Origin: an uncultured Collinsella sp.
GTDB taxonomy: Bacteria; Actinomycetota; Coriobacteriia; Coriobacteriales; Coriobacteriaceae
DNA length: 15,970 nucleotides
Reading direction: 5' to 3'
Assembly (NCBI GenBank): GCA_902461085.1
Contig: CABPWH010000045.1
Coordinates: forward strand, 1-15,970
The notes below the pieces were generated by a model. That model made no database searches. It saw only the letters and a program-made list of their open reading frames with translations, and was not told the origin of the DNA. Of the stretch, positions 6,513 to 12,951 are shown one piece after another; positions within the stretch are counted from its first letter, which is position 1; every line of letters starts with the position of its first letter. The translations under genes and the position numbers were made by a program.

Positions 6513-7955
6513 TTAATGAATAGGGTCAGTGGAAGTGTTAGAGTCGGCAGGCATTATGCCAAGGATGTGCTCCAGGGTATCGAGCAGCTCATGCGGCATG
6601 GTCGACACCACATGAACCTCGGCACCGCGACTGGTAAGGCTTGCGAGTAAATCGTCACGATGATACTCGTCAAGCGTCATGCCGTCAGCGTTGAACATGA
6701 GCTTAGGCACAAAGAGCATAACCCCCGAGAGGTCCTGCGGCAGCTGTTCCAGAATGTCGCAGGCGACGATGAGGCCGGTCACGTCCACGTTGCCGCCAAA
6801 GTAGCGATTCTTGATGGCCGTGACGGTGCCGGCGAGCCCCTGCGGCGATTCCACGAAACGTGCCACGGTGTCGCGTGCGCTGGCGCCCGAGAGGCACAGC
6901 AGGTGCTGGCTGCGAGCGGCGATGGCCTCGCGGACGCGGGCCAGTCGCTCGGCATCGGCGGCAAGCACATCGTCTGTCTCGTCCAGATACGAGCGGATCA
7001 TGCCGATGCCGTCGTAGTACTGCGGGTAACCGTCGTAAAAGTCTGCCTCGGGAGGATCGATGCCGGCGTCCAGATAGAACTCGTCGCTCATCTGGAAGGT
7101 GTGGCGGCCAAAGCGTTCGTAGGCACGATCCTGGTAGGGACGGATCATGGCAATGGTCTCGCGCGCTAGCTCGGGCTTGTCGCTGTATGACCAGCTAAAG
7201 CGGTTTTGGTGCTTGGTAAAACCGAGCGGCACAATGCCCAGGCTTGTGATTTGCTCGTGCTCCTCGCAAAAGCGCAGAGTCTTTTCCAGCTCCTCGCCGT
7301 CGTTCATGCCGGGACACAACACGATCTGCGCGTGAATTTCGATGCCGGCGGCCATGATGGCTTCGAGTACGTCCATGCCTCGCTGGGCGTTGCGGCCCAT
7401 CATGCGGCGGCGGACGTCGGGGCTCACAGCATGGACCGACACGTTCATGGGACTCATGTTGCGTTGGATGACGTTTTGGACGTCCTCGTCGGTGAGGTTG
7501 GTCAGCGTGACGAAGTTGCCCTGCAAAAAGCTCAGGCGGTAGTCATCATCGCGGATGTAGAGCGTGGAGCGTCCGCCCTTGGGCAGCATGGTCATAAAGC
7601 AGAACACGCAGGCGTTTACGCAGGTACGCATGCCATCGAAGATGGGGCCATCGAACTCAAGGCCCCAGTCCTCGCCAGGAAAGCGATCGAGCTCAACGGG
7701 GGTGACGGTGCCGTCGCGCGGGTCGAAAACCTCCAGCTCGACGGTGTCGTCGTCGGCCTCCCAGAGCCACACGATCATGTCTGTGAGTGCCTCATCGTTG
7801 ACCGTGAGCACACGCATTCCCGGCTCGATACCCACATCCCACGCGGGCGATTCGGGACGCACACTCTTTACGAGCGCGCCCTCACCCGGCTCGGGGTCGC
7901 GGCTGCGCCCGTAATCGGCCACCTCGGCGGCGTATGCGGGTACGGTTTGGTCCAT
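6513..7955 (-). CDS. PDZ / radical SAM protein of the DUF512 family, function unknown
   Basis: The 480-residue product begins with a PDZ-like domain (about residues 26-62, including SPAWDVGIEPGMRVLTVN). It then carries a radical-SAM cysteine motif CVNACVFC (C112, C116, C119; spacing CX3CX2C), followed by MTMLPKGGRSTLYIRDDDYR, a signature of this family, and the C-terminal DUF512 region. The motif should hold a 4Fe-4S cluster that cleaves S-adenosylmethionine; the substrate is not known for the family. Placement directly before der hints at a ribosome or RNA role but proves nothing. Start choice is awkward: an ATG at 7955 lies 14 bases after AAGGAG, while a TTG at 7967 lies only 2 bases after it. 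I prefer the ATG, 2 bp after the ispH stop; the alternative adds 4 residues. The ribosome binding site sits inside the last codons of ispH. Confidence 0.92.
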   Translation of the reverse strand: MDQTVPAYAAEVADYGRSRDPEPGEGALVKSVRPESPAWDVGIEPGMRVLTVNDEALTDMIVWLWEADDDTVELEVFDPRDGTVTPVELDRFPGEDWGLEFDGPIFDGMRTCVNACVFCFMTMLPKGGRSTLYIRDDDYRLSFLQGNFVTLTNLTDEDVQNVIQRNMSPMNVSVHAVSPDVRRRMMGRNAQRGMDVLEAIMAAGIEIHAQIVLCPGMNDGEELEKTLRFCEEHEQITSLGIVPLGFTKHQNRFSWSYSDKPELARETIAMIRPYQDRAYERFGRHTFQMSDEFYLDAGIDPPEADFYDGYPQYYDGIGMIRSYLDETDDVLAADAERLARVREAIAARSQHLLCLSGASARDTVARFVESPQGLAGTVTAIKNRYFGGNVDVTGLIVACDILEQLPQDLSGVMLFVPKLMFNADGMTLDEYHRDDLLASLTSRGAEVHVVSTMPHELLDTLEHILGIMPADSNTSTDPIH

Positions 7956-7957
7956 GA

Positions 7958-8857
7958 TTAGCGGCAAAGCTCCTTGATGCGCGCGACGGCGCGTTCGATA
8001 TGTTCTTGCGGGGTGGAGGCGCCGGCGGTGATACCGATGTGGCGCGCGTTAGCAAACCATGCGGCCTCAAGCTCAGAAGCTTCCTCAATGTGATGCGTGT
8101 GCTCGCAGACGTCAGTGCAGATCTGTGCTAAGCGGCGGGTGTTGCCCGAGTTCTTGCCGCCCACCACGACCATGCAGTCGCAGCGGTTGGCAAGTGTGGC
8201 TGCTGCCTGTTGACGCTCACTCGTGGCGGCGCAGATGGTGTTGATCACACGCAGCTCCTGCACGCGCGGGGTGATAGCTGCCACGACCTCAGCGAGGTTC
8301 TGCGCGGTCTGGGTGGTCTGCACAACCAGGCCCACCTTGCCCTTGAGCGACAAAGCGCTGGCATCGGCGGCACAGCTCACGACCTGCGCATCATTGCCGG
8401 CGTGGCCCAGGATGCCCTCTACCTCGGGGTGACCTGGCTCGCCTACGACCACCACGCGGTAGCCCTCGCGCACCAGGCGCTCGGCTGCAACATGGACTTT
8501 CTTCACGTAGGGGCAGGTGGCGTCTATGACGTTAAGGCCACGCTCGCGAGCGGCATCGATCACCTGCGGCACCACGCCGTGGGCGCGGATGATCACGGTG
8601 CCGGTTGTGGCATTATCCAAGTTCTCGGCCAGGCCAACGCCTGCCTCAGCAAGCTCGCGCACCACGATGGGGTTATGGATGAGCGGACCCAAGGTATGGA
8701 CCTGAGTGCACTCCCCTGCCTGCGGCGCGGCGGCCAGCGCCATATCGAGCGCACGCTGTACGCCGTAGCAAGTGCCGGCGTGGGCGGCGATCTCGATGGT
8801 GGGCGCGTTTGCCTGGTCAGACGCAGCCGCGGCGGTGTTCGTCACGTTCTCGCTCAT
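7958..8857 (-). CDS. ispH: 4-hydroxy-3-methylbut-2-enyl diphosphate reductase
   Basis: This 299-residue Fe-S enzyme catalyses the last step of the MEP pathway, reducing HMBPP to isopentenyl and dimethylallyl diphosphate. The three cluster cysteines are C30 (GTCYGVQRA), C115 (DATCPYVKK) and C209 (NTICAAT). Substrate-binding residues are H61 (LGPLIHNP), H93 (IRAHGV), H143 and E145 (EPGHPEVEG) and the TQTAQ segment. An Ala/Asn/Thr-rich stretch of about 20 residues precedes the normal N-terminus. A GTG at 8887 would extend the protein by 10 residues into plsC, but the ATG at 8857, 2 bp after the plsC stop with GCAGG 8 bases upstream, fits better. There is no fused S1 domain and no rpsA gene after it, unlike many Clostridia. 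The end of the gene carries the AAGGAG used by the next gene. Confidence 0.96.
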   Translation of the reverse strand: MSENVTNTAAAASDQANAPTIEIAAHAGTCYGVQRALDMALAAAPQAGECTQVHTLGPLIHNPIVVRELAEAGVGLAENLDNATTGTVIIRAHGVVPQVIDAARERGLNVIDATCPYVKKVHVAAERLVREGYRVVVVGEPGHPEVEGILGHAGNDAQVVSCAADASALSLKGKVGLVVQTTQTAQNLAEVVAAITPRVQELRVINTICAATSERQQAAATLANRCDCMVVVGGKNSGNTRRLAQICTDVCEHTHHIEEASELEAAWFANARHIGITAGASTPQEHIERAVARIKELCR

Positions 8858-8859
8858 GG

Positions 8860-9588
8860 CTAGAACCTGCCCGGATGCTCGGCGCACAGGTCGTCTCGCA
8901 TGGCGTAGACGCGGTTCATGGCCTCGGACTCAAACCATTCCAGGCGCTCCGTGCGCTTAAGCCCGGCCGGTGCGTCGGAAAGCGAGACGGCCTTGCCGGC
9001 ACGGATCCAGCACTTCTTGGGACGCATGAGCTTTTTGCCCGCGGGCGTGATGTCGGACCAGCCGCAGATGGCGAGCGGGTTGATGGGCGCTTTGCCCATC
9101 TGGGCGATGAGCGCAAAACCGCCGTGGACCTCGGGCTTGATCTCGCGCGAGCGGATGCGCGTGCCCTCGGGGAAGATCAGCACGTCCTCGCCGCGCTGCA
9201 GCGCGTGCTGGGCAGCGCGCAGGCACTTCATGTCGGCGGTGCCGCGCTCGACGGGAATACCGCCCACGCGGCTAAAGGCCCAGCGCACGATCTTGCTCTT
9301 GGCGAACTCGGACTTAAAGATGGGGCGAATGCGGCGGCCGCCAAAGAACAGCGCCGTCTCTACAGCCAGGAGCTCGGCCATCGAGGTGTGGTTGCAGATG
9401 ACCACGCTGCCGCGGCCTTCCTGGCGCTCAAACAGCAGGTTAGCGTCCTCGACCTTCCAACGCCACATGAGCTTGGAGAAGGCCCAAAGGATGGCCATGA
9501 CTACGAAGACAGTGCCGCGGATAAGCGCTGGGAACTCTGTATAAGGAGCGTTGTAATAATCCTCGGGCGTCTGTTTAAACAGGCGCAT
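8860..9588 (-). CDS. plsC: PlsC-type 1-acyl-sn-glycerol-3-phosphate acyltransferase, with HX4E variant motif
   Basis: The 242-residue membrane-associated enzyme likely adds the second acyl chain to lysophosphatidate, making phosphatidate. A hydrophobic anchor spans about residues 20-42. The acyltransferase blocks follow in order: block I NHTSMAE (66-72), block II GGIPVER (109-115), block III FPEGTR (139-144) and block IV around APINPLAICG. Block I is unusual: the family consensus is HX4D, but here the acidic residue is E72 (GAG codon, read directly from the DNA), giving HX4E. Blocks II-IV look normal, so the gene does not appear decayed. The start has a near-perfect AAAGGAGGT 5 bases upstream, lying inside the last codons of cmk. 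The cmk-plsC-ispH order is common in Gram-positive anaerobes. The substrate could be another lyso-acceptor; lysophosphatidate is inferred from family and from plsY and gpsA nearby. Confidence 0.93.
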   Translation of the reverse strand: MRLFKQTPEDYYNAPYTEFPALIRGTVFVVMAILWAFSKLMWRWKVEDANLLFERQEGRGSVVICNHTSMAELLAVETALFFGGRRIRPIFKSEFAKSKIVRWAFSRVGGIPVERGTADMKCLRAAQHALQRGEDVLIFPEGTRIRSREIKPEVHGGFALIAQMGKAPINPLAICGWSDITPAGKKLMRPKKCWIRAGKAVSLSDAPAGLKRTERLEWFESEAMNRVYAMRDDLCAEHPGRF

Positions 9589-9591
9589 GGG

Positions 9592-10278
9592 CTACCTCCT
9601 TTGATTGATGAGGTCCTCGATGATACGTACGACCTCGTCGATGGTGTGGGCGGTGGAGTCGATGTGCACGGCGTCCTCGGCGGGCACGAGCGGGGCGACC
9701 GCGCGGCTGCTGTCGAGCTTATCGCGCTGCTTAAGGGCGTCGAGGGTCTCGTCGACCTCGGCTTCTAGCTGCTCGGACGTGAGCGGCTGGGCATCGTTTT
9801 GGTGGCGCTGCAGCACGCGGCGGCGGGCGCGCTCGCGCGGGTCGGCGGTCAGGAAGACCTTGACCTGCGCGTTAGGGAATACGACGGTTCCGATGTCGCG
9901 ACCCTCGGCCACGATATCGCGGTCCTCGGCGGCGCGGCGCTGATGGATGAGCATGGCGGCGCGCACGCCCGGATAGGCCGAGACCTTGGACACGTTGGCG
10001 TCGACCTGCGGGGTGCGGATGGCGGCCGAAGCGTCCTGGCCGTCAATGGTTAGGCGCGTATCCTCGCCGGTGCCGTTGGTAAAGCGAATTTCGATCTGCT
10101 CGGCGAGAGCATCGATGGCTGCCTCGTCATCCAGGTCGATGCCGCGGTCGAGCGCGGCGAAGGTGACGGCGCGGTACATGGCGCCCGTGTCGAGCTTGTT
10201 AAATCCCAGCTGGCGGGCGATCTCCTTGGCGATGGTGGACTTGCCGGATCCGGCGGGGCCGTCGATGGCGACGATCAT
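9592..10278 (-). CDS. cmk: Cytidylate kinase
   Basis: This 228-residue cytoplasmic P-loop kinase phosphorylates CMP and dCMP with ATP. The sequence shows the phosphate-binding loop GPAGSGKST (7-15), LDTGAMYRA (29-37), the CMP-binding AEGRDIGTVVFP (124-135), FLTADPRERARRR with the LID region, and RDKLDSSRAVAPL (185-197), which completes the nucleoside site. Length is typical of the long Cmk form with an NMP-binding insert. The ATG is preceded by AAAGGAAG. The gene lies 66 bp after rluB, with nothing promoter-like seen between. Its last three codons, CAA AGG AGG, form the ribosome binding site of plsC. Cmk recycles CMP freed when CDP-diacylglycerol is used, which is a plausible but inferred link to the lipid genes nearby. 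Confidence 0.97.
   Translation of the reverse strand: MIVAIDGPAGSGKSTIAKEIARQLGFNKLDTGAMYRAVTFAALDRGIDLDDEAAIDALAEQIEIRFTNGTGEDTRLTIDGQDASAAIRTPQVDANVSKVSAYPGVRAAMLIHQRRAAEDRDIVAEGRDIGTVVFPNAQVKVFLTADPRERARRRVLQRHQNDAQPLTSEQLEAEVDETLDALKQRDKLDSSRAVAPLVPAEDAVHIDSTAHTIDEVVRIIEDLINQRR
9594..9602 (-). promoter_or_regulatory. plsC ribosome binding site embedded in the end of cmk
   Basis: AAAGGAGGT on the minus strand, 5 bases before the plsC ATG. It is formed by the last codons of cmk (AGG AGG for the terminal Arg-Arg) and part of the stop codon TAG. The AGG codons are otherwise avoided by these genes, which favour CGC and CGT, so they are probably kept for their role as Shine-Dalgarno sequence. 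Confidence 0.85.
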
Positions 10279-10344
10279 GCAATGCTTCCTTTCGATGATT
10301 GACGTGCTGGTATGGTTCGCGGGCGTTGGGGCGCGGCGGGTTGC

Positions 10345-11310
10345 CTAGCCCGTGTAGCGCTCGCGGTAGGTGTTGCGCTTGGGTGCGGAGCCGTGGCTGC
10401 CGTGGTGACGCGTGCGGCTGGCGGGGGTGTCTTGGGGCTTGTCGCCGTTGCGCTTGGCGCTCGCCTGCTTGGGCGGGATGCCGCCGCTTTTGAGGATCTG
10501 CACTTCGCGGTCGGTGAGCTCGCGCCACGAGCCCTTGGCCACGCCCTCGAGCTCAAGGCCGGCAAAGTTGCAGCGATGCAGACGGATTACCGGATGGTGA
10601 ATCTTGCCCAGCATGCGCTTGACCTGGTTCTTGCGGCCCTCGCGAATGATGACCTCCACGGCGGTGGTGCCGGGCTTGACGCCTTGCGGAGCCACGGCCA
10701 CGGCCTCGCGCGCGTTGATGACTCGGCAGATTGCCGGCTGGCATAGGCCGTCGTCGAGCTCGATGCCACGGCGGAGCGGATCTAGATCGCGGTCGGTCAG
10801 CTGTCCGTCCACGAGCGCTTGGTAGGTCTTGTAGACATGCTTGCTGGGGTGCAGCAGGTCCTGCGATAGGTCGCCGTCGGTGGTAAAGAGCAAAAGGCCC
10901 GTGGTGTCGCGGTCCAGGCGACCCACCGGGAAGAGCCCCGGAAAGCGGTTGCGCGGGACCAGGTCGGCCACGCAAGGGCGCTCCTGCGGGTCGCTCATGG
11001 TGGTGAGGTAGCCGGTCGGCTTGTAAAGCATCAGGTACACGGCGCCCTGGTTGAGCTTGACGGGCACGCCGTCGACCTCGATGTGATCGCGGTCGACATC
11101 GACCTTGGTGCCCAGTTCGGTCGCGACCAGCCCGTTGACGGTCACGCGGCCGGCGGTCATCAGGTCCTCCGAGCCGCGGCGGCTCGCCACGCCCGCGCGC
11201 GCCAAAAAGCGCTGCAGGCGCATAGTGTGCGGATAGACGGGCTGGGCGTCGGTTGCGGGTGCTGCGTTGCTCATGGCGCGCGTCTCCCCTACTTCGTTAG
11301 TCCTCGTCAT
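10345..11310 (-). CDS. rluB: Ribosomal large-subunit pseudouridine synthase, RluB/RsuA family
   Basis: This protein of up to 321 residues isomerises a uridine of rRNA, most likely in 23S rRNA helix 89 as for RluB; the RsuA, RluE and RluF relatives cannot be excluded by eye. It has an N-terminal S4 RNA-binding domain (MRLQRFLARAGVASRR, residues 30-45, continuing through GRVTVNG). The catalytic domain follows, with the GRLD motif and catalytic D133 (GRLDRDTTGLLLFT), KTY at 161-163 and EGRKNQVKRML. A basic, Gly/Ser/Arg-rich tail of about 45 residues ends the protein. Two starts look usable: the ATG at 11310 (GGAGG 6 bases upstream, overlapping scpB by 14 bp) and the ATG at 11274 (GGGGAG 9 bases upstream, 22 bp after scpB). 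I list the longer. The scpA-scpB-rluB order is widely conserved in Gram-positive bacteria. Confidence 0.94.
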   Translation of the reverse strand: MTRTNEVGETRAMSNAAPATDAQPVYPHTMRLQRFLARAGVASRRGSEDLMTAGRVTVNGLVATELGTKVDVDRDHIEVDGVPVKLNQGAVYLMLYKPTGYLTTMSDPQERPCVADLVPRNRFPGLFPVGRLDRDTTGLLLFTTDGDLSQDLLHPSKHVYKTYQALVDGQLTDRDLDPLRRGIELDDGLCQPAICRVINAREAVAVAPQGVKPGTTAVEVIIREGRKNQVKRMLGKIHHPVIRLHRCNFAGLELEGVAKGSWRELTDREVQILKSGGIPPKQASAKRNGDKPQDTPASRTRHHGSHGSAPKRNTYRERYTG

Positions 11311-12025
11311 GCAAATCCTCCGAGGTCTCGTCGGCGACTAGGGTCTCCGATTCGTCGACTGCCTCAACATCTTCAACATCGGTATCGAGCAGTTCGCGCT
11401 CTTCGTCCAGATCCTCGGCCTGCTCCTCGAGCGTGGACTGAATACTGCGGCCGCTCAGACGCTCGCGGATAAACTGGCGCGACTGCTCGTCGGGGGCAAA
11501 CTGCTCCAGGTCGGGCAGGTCGCGGGTGGAGCGCAGGCCGAACTTTTCCAAGAAGGCGTTGGTCGTGCCGTAAATGATGGCCTGACCGCGCTCGGGGTCA
11601 CGGCCGAGCTCGCGCACCAGACCCTTGTCCACGAGCGACGCGATGACGCCGTCTGAGTTGACGCCGCGGATGCCCTTGACCACCTCGCGCGTTACGGGCT
11701 GGTGGTATGCGATCACGGCCAGGGTTTCGAGCGCCGCCTGCGACAGCTTTTGCGTGTCCCAGCTCAACACATAGGCCTCGACTACGTCGTGGTAGGCAGG
11801 ATGCGTGAACAGGCGCCAGCCGCCAGCGACCTCGCGCAGCTGAAAGCCGCGATTGGCCTCCTCGTACTCAACCTTGAGCTCGGCGAGCAGCGACGCGCAC
11901 TCGCCCGGGGTGATATCCAGTGCGCCGGCCAGCGCGGGCGCACTCACCGGGTCGCTCGACACCAGCAGCAGCGCCTCGAGAGCGCCTTTGAGGCTGTTTG
12001 CCTCCAGCGTGGAAAGGGTTGACAT
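11297..12025 (-). CDS. scpB: Segregation and condensation protein B
   Basis: The 242-residue product is the kite subunit of the SMC-ScpAB condensin complex, which compacts and separates sister chromosomes. Two winged-helix domains are evident: the first at about residues 10-85, the second at about 90-175 with the family signature LETLAVIAYHQPVTR (100-113), IRGVNSDGVI (119-128), GLVRELGR and TTNAFLEKFGL. After residue 198 comes a long acidic tail of about 44 residues, rich in Glu and Asp, beyond the usual end of the folded core. The ATG has AGGAG 8 bases upstream and lies 11 bp after the scpA stop. The partner Smc is not in this window. Its 3' end contains the ribosome binding site of the longer rluB start. 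Confidence 0.97.
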   Translation of the reverse strand: MSTLSTLEANSLKGALEALLLVSSDPVSAPALAGALDITPGECASLLAELKVEYEEANRGFQLREVAGGWRLFTHPAYHDVVEAYVLSWDTQKLSQAALETLAVIAYHQPVTREVVKGIRGVNSDGVIASLVDKGLVRELGRDPERGQAIIYGTTNAFLEKFGLRSTRDLPDLEQFAPDEQSRQFIRERLSGRSIQSTLEEQAEDLDEERELLDTDVEDVEAVDESETLVADETSEDLHDED

Positions 12026-12036
12026 GGTTGCGGCTC

Positions 12037-12846
12037 CTATTCGGTGAGCTCGGGGCCCTCGCCGGGCACGTATGCCTCGGCTCCCTCGACTCGGTTGATT
12101 TGAATGGTTCCAAAGATCTCATCTTGGCTCAGCGTGAGCGAGCCGCGTTTGGCGAGCTCCAGCATGGCCAGGAAGGTGACGACGAGCTGCTCGGTGGTGG
12201 CGTCGCCGTCCAGTAGCTCGCGGAAGGTGCAGGTTTGGTGCGCCATGGTAAAGCGGTCGACCGAGGCCACCGTCAGGTCGAGCGGCACGCGATGGGGTGC
12301 CACGTGTTCGGCTTCCAGCAGGAAGGTCTGACGCTTGCCGTCCAGGTCGGCGCAGATGACGGCCAGGCCGCGCAGGGTGATGCCGGCCAGATAGTCGGGC
12401 ATCAGGCCCAAGAACTCAGGGTCGGGGCCGGCCACGCGCGGGTGCATTCGGCTTTCGGCCTGCATGCGCGCGCCAAGGGCTGCCGCCGCGCCCTTAAACT
12501 GCTTGTAGGCGATCAAGCGCTGAATCAGGACCTCGCGCAGGGCGTCGCCGTCGAGGGCACTGAGTTCCTCGAGGTCTTCGTCGAAGTCGTCATCGTCGTC
12601 CGCCTTGCGCGGGGCTTCCTGCGGCACCAGCGAGGCGGCCTTGATGTCCAAAAGGGTTGCCGCGACCAGCAAAAAGTCGCTCGCCACGTCCAGGTCCAGC
12701 GCCTCGATGCGCTCGGCCTCGGCCAGGTATTGCTCGGCCACCTCGCTAATCGAGATGGCGCCGATATCTACTTTTTGGCGGGTTACCAGCTGCAGCAGCA
12801 GGTCGAACGGTCCGCTGTAGACCTGCGTCGACACGCGATACGACAT
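12037..12846 (-). CDS. scpA: Segregation and condensation protein A
   Basis: The 269-residue kleisin bridges the Smc heads and binds ScpB. The N-terminus carries the diagnostic GPFDLLLQLV (12-21) with the following VDIGAISISEVAEQYL helix that contacts the Smc neck, then ASDFLLVAATLLDIKA (55-70). A strongly acidic stretch (DDDDDFDEDLEEL, 83-95) forms a flexible linker. The C-terminal winged helix that binds the Smc head is near 205-255 (TFRELLDG through VTFLAMLELAKRGSLTLSQDE). The ATG has an ideal AAAGGAGGT 5 bases upstream. Upstream lies the largest gap of the window (84 bp), holding two hairpins and a weak candidate promoter, so this may be the first gene of its transcript. Confidence 0.97.
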   Translation of the reverse strand: MSYRVSTQVYSGPFDLLLQLVTRQKVDIGAISISEVAEQYLAEAERIEALDLDVASDFLLVAATLLDIKAASLVPQEAPRKADDDDDFDEDLEELSALDGDALREVLIQRLIAYKQFKGAAAALGARMQAESRMHPRVAGPDPEFLGLMPDYLAGITLRGLAVICADLDGKRQTFLLEAEHVAPHRVPLDLTVASVDRFTMAHQTCTFRELLDGDATTEQLVVTFLAMLELAKRGSLTLSQDEIFGTIQINRVEGAEAYVPGEGPELTE

Positions 12847-12851
12847 CTTCG

Positions 12852-12860
12852 ACCTCCTTT
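12852..12860 (-). promoter_or_regulatory. Strong ribosome binding site of scpA
   Basis: AAAGGAGGT on the minus strand, 5 bases before the scpA ATG. It is one of the two strongest Shine-Dalgarno matches in the window and fixes the scpA start at 12846. It follows closely behind the GC-rich hairpin at 12865..12879. Confidence 0.85.
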
Positions 12861-12864
12861 GACG

Positions 12865-12879
12865 GCGCCTTCGCGGCGC
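12865..12879 (-). repeat. Short GC-rich hairpin in the scpA leader
   Basis: An inverted repeat with 5-bp arms (GCGCC / GGCGC) and a 5-base loop, GCGAA on the minus strand. It sits just 4 bases upstream of the scpA Shine-Dalgarno sequence. No U-run follows, so it is not a Rho-independent terminator. A structure here could modulate ribosome access, but a 5-bp stem in GC-rich DNA can occur by chance. Confidence 0.35.
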
Positions 12880-12896
12880 GGTTTGGGTGCATGTTG

Positions 12897-12915
12897 CGAC
12901 CGTTTTGCACGGTCG
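12897..12915 (-). repeat. Inverted repeat (6-bp stem, 7-base loop) between the M50 protease gene and scpA
   Basis: The arms CGACCG and CGGTCG are perfectly complementary around a TTTTGCA loop (plus strand). On the transcribed minus strand it is not followed by a U tract, so a standard terminator is unlikely. It could be an operator-like dyad or a leader hairpin downstream of the candidate promoter at 12923..12951. I know of no regulator recognised by this sequence. Confidence 0.4.
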
Positions 12916-12922
12916 ACCTGTA

Positions 12923-12951
12923 AGTTTACCCTAGATGCCGGCGATTGCGAA
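12923..12951 (-). promoter_or_regulatory. Weak candidate sigma-70-type promoter for scpA and downstream genes
   Basis: On the minus strand TTCGCA (12951..12946) and TAAACT (12928..12923) are separated by 17 bases and each matches 4 of 6 positions of the -35 and -10 consensus. The -35 element lies inside the last codons of the protease gene. It is placed in the largest intergenic gap, where a second promoter would make sense. The match is weak and may be chance. Confidence 0.2.

Noticed and set aside
8858..8887. GTG start adding 10 residues to IspH
   Set aside because: It lies inside plsC and the ATG at 8857 gives the usual tight junction with an acceptable ribosome binding site.
8809..9768. 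A 319-codon plus-strand open frame opposite plsC and parts of ispH and cmk
   Set aside because: It crosses two gene boundaries of clear minus-strand genes and shows no protein signature; a composition shadow.
10279..10344. Possible promoter between rluB and cmk
   Set aside because: I see only the cmk ribosome binding site; no hexamer pair with suitable spacing stands out.
12865..12915. Hairpins between the protease gene and scpA read as a transcription terminator
   Set aside because: The stems are short and no run of T follows on the transcribed strand, so a Rho-independent terminator is not supported.
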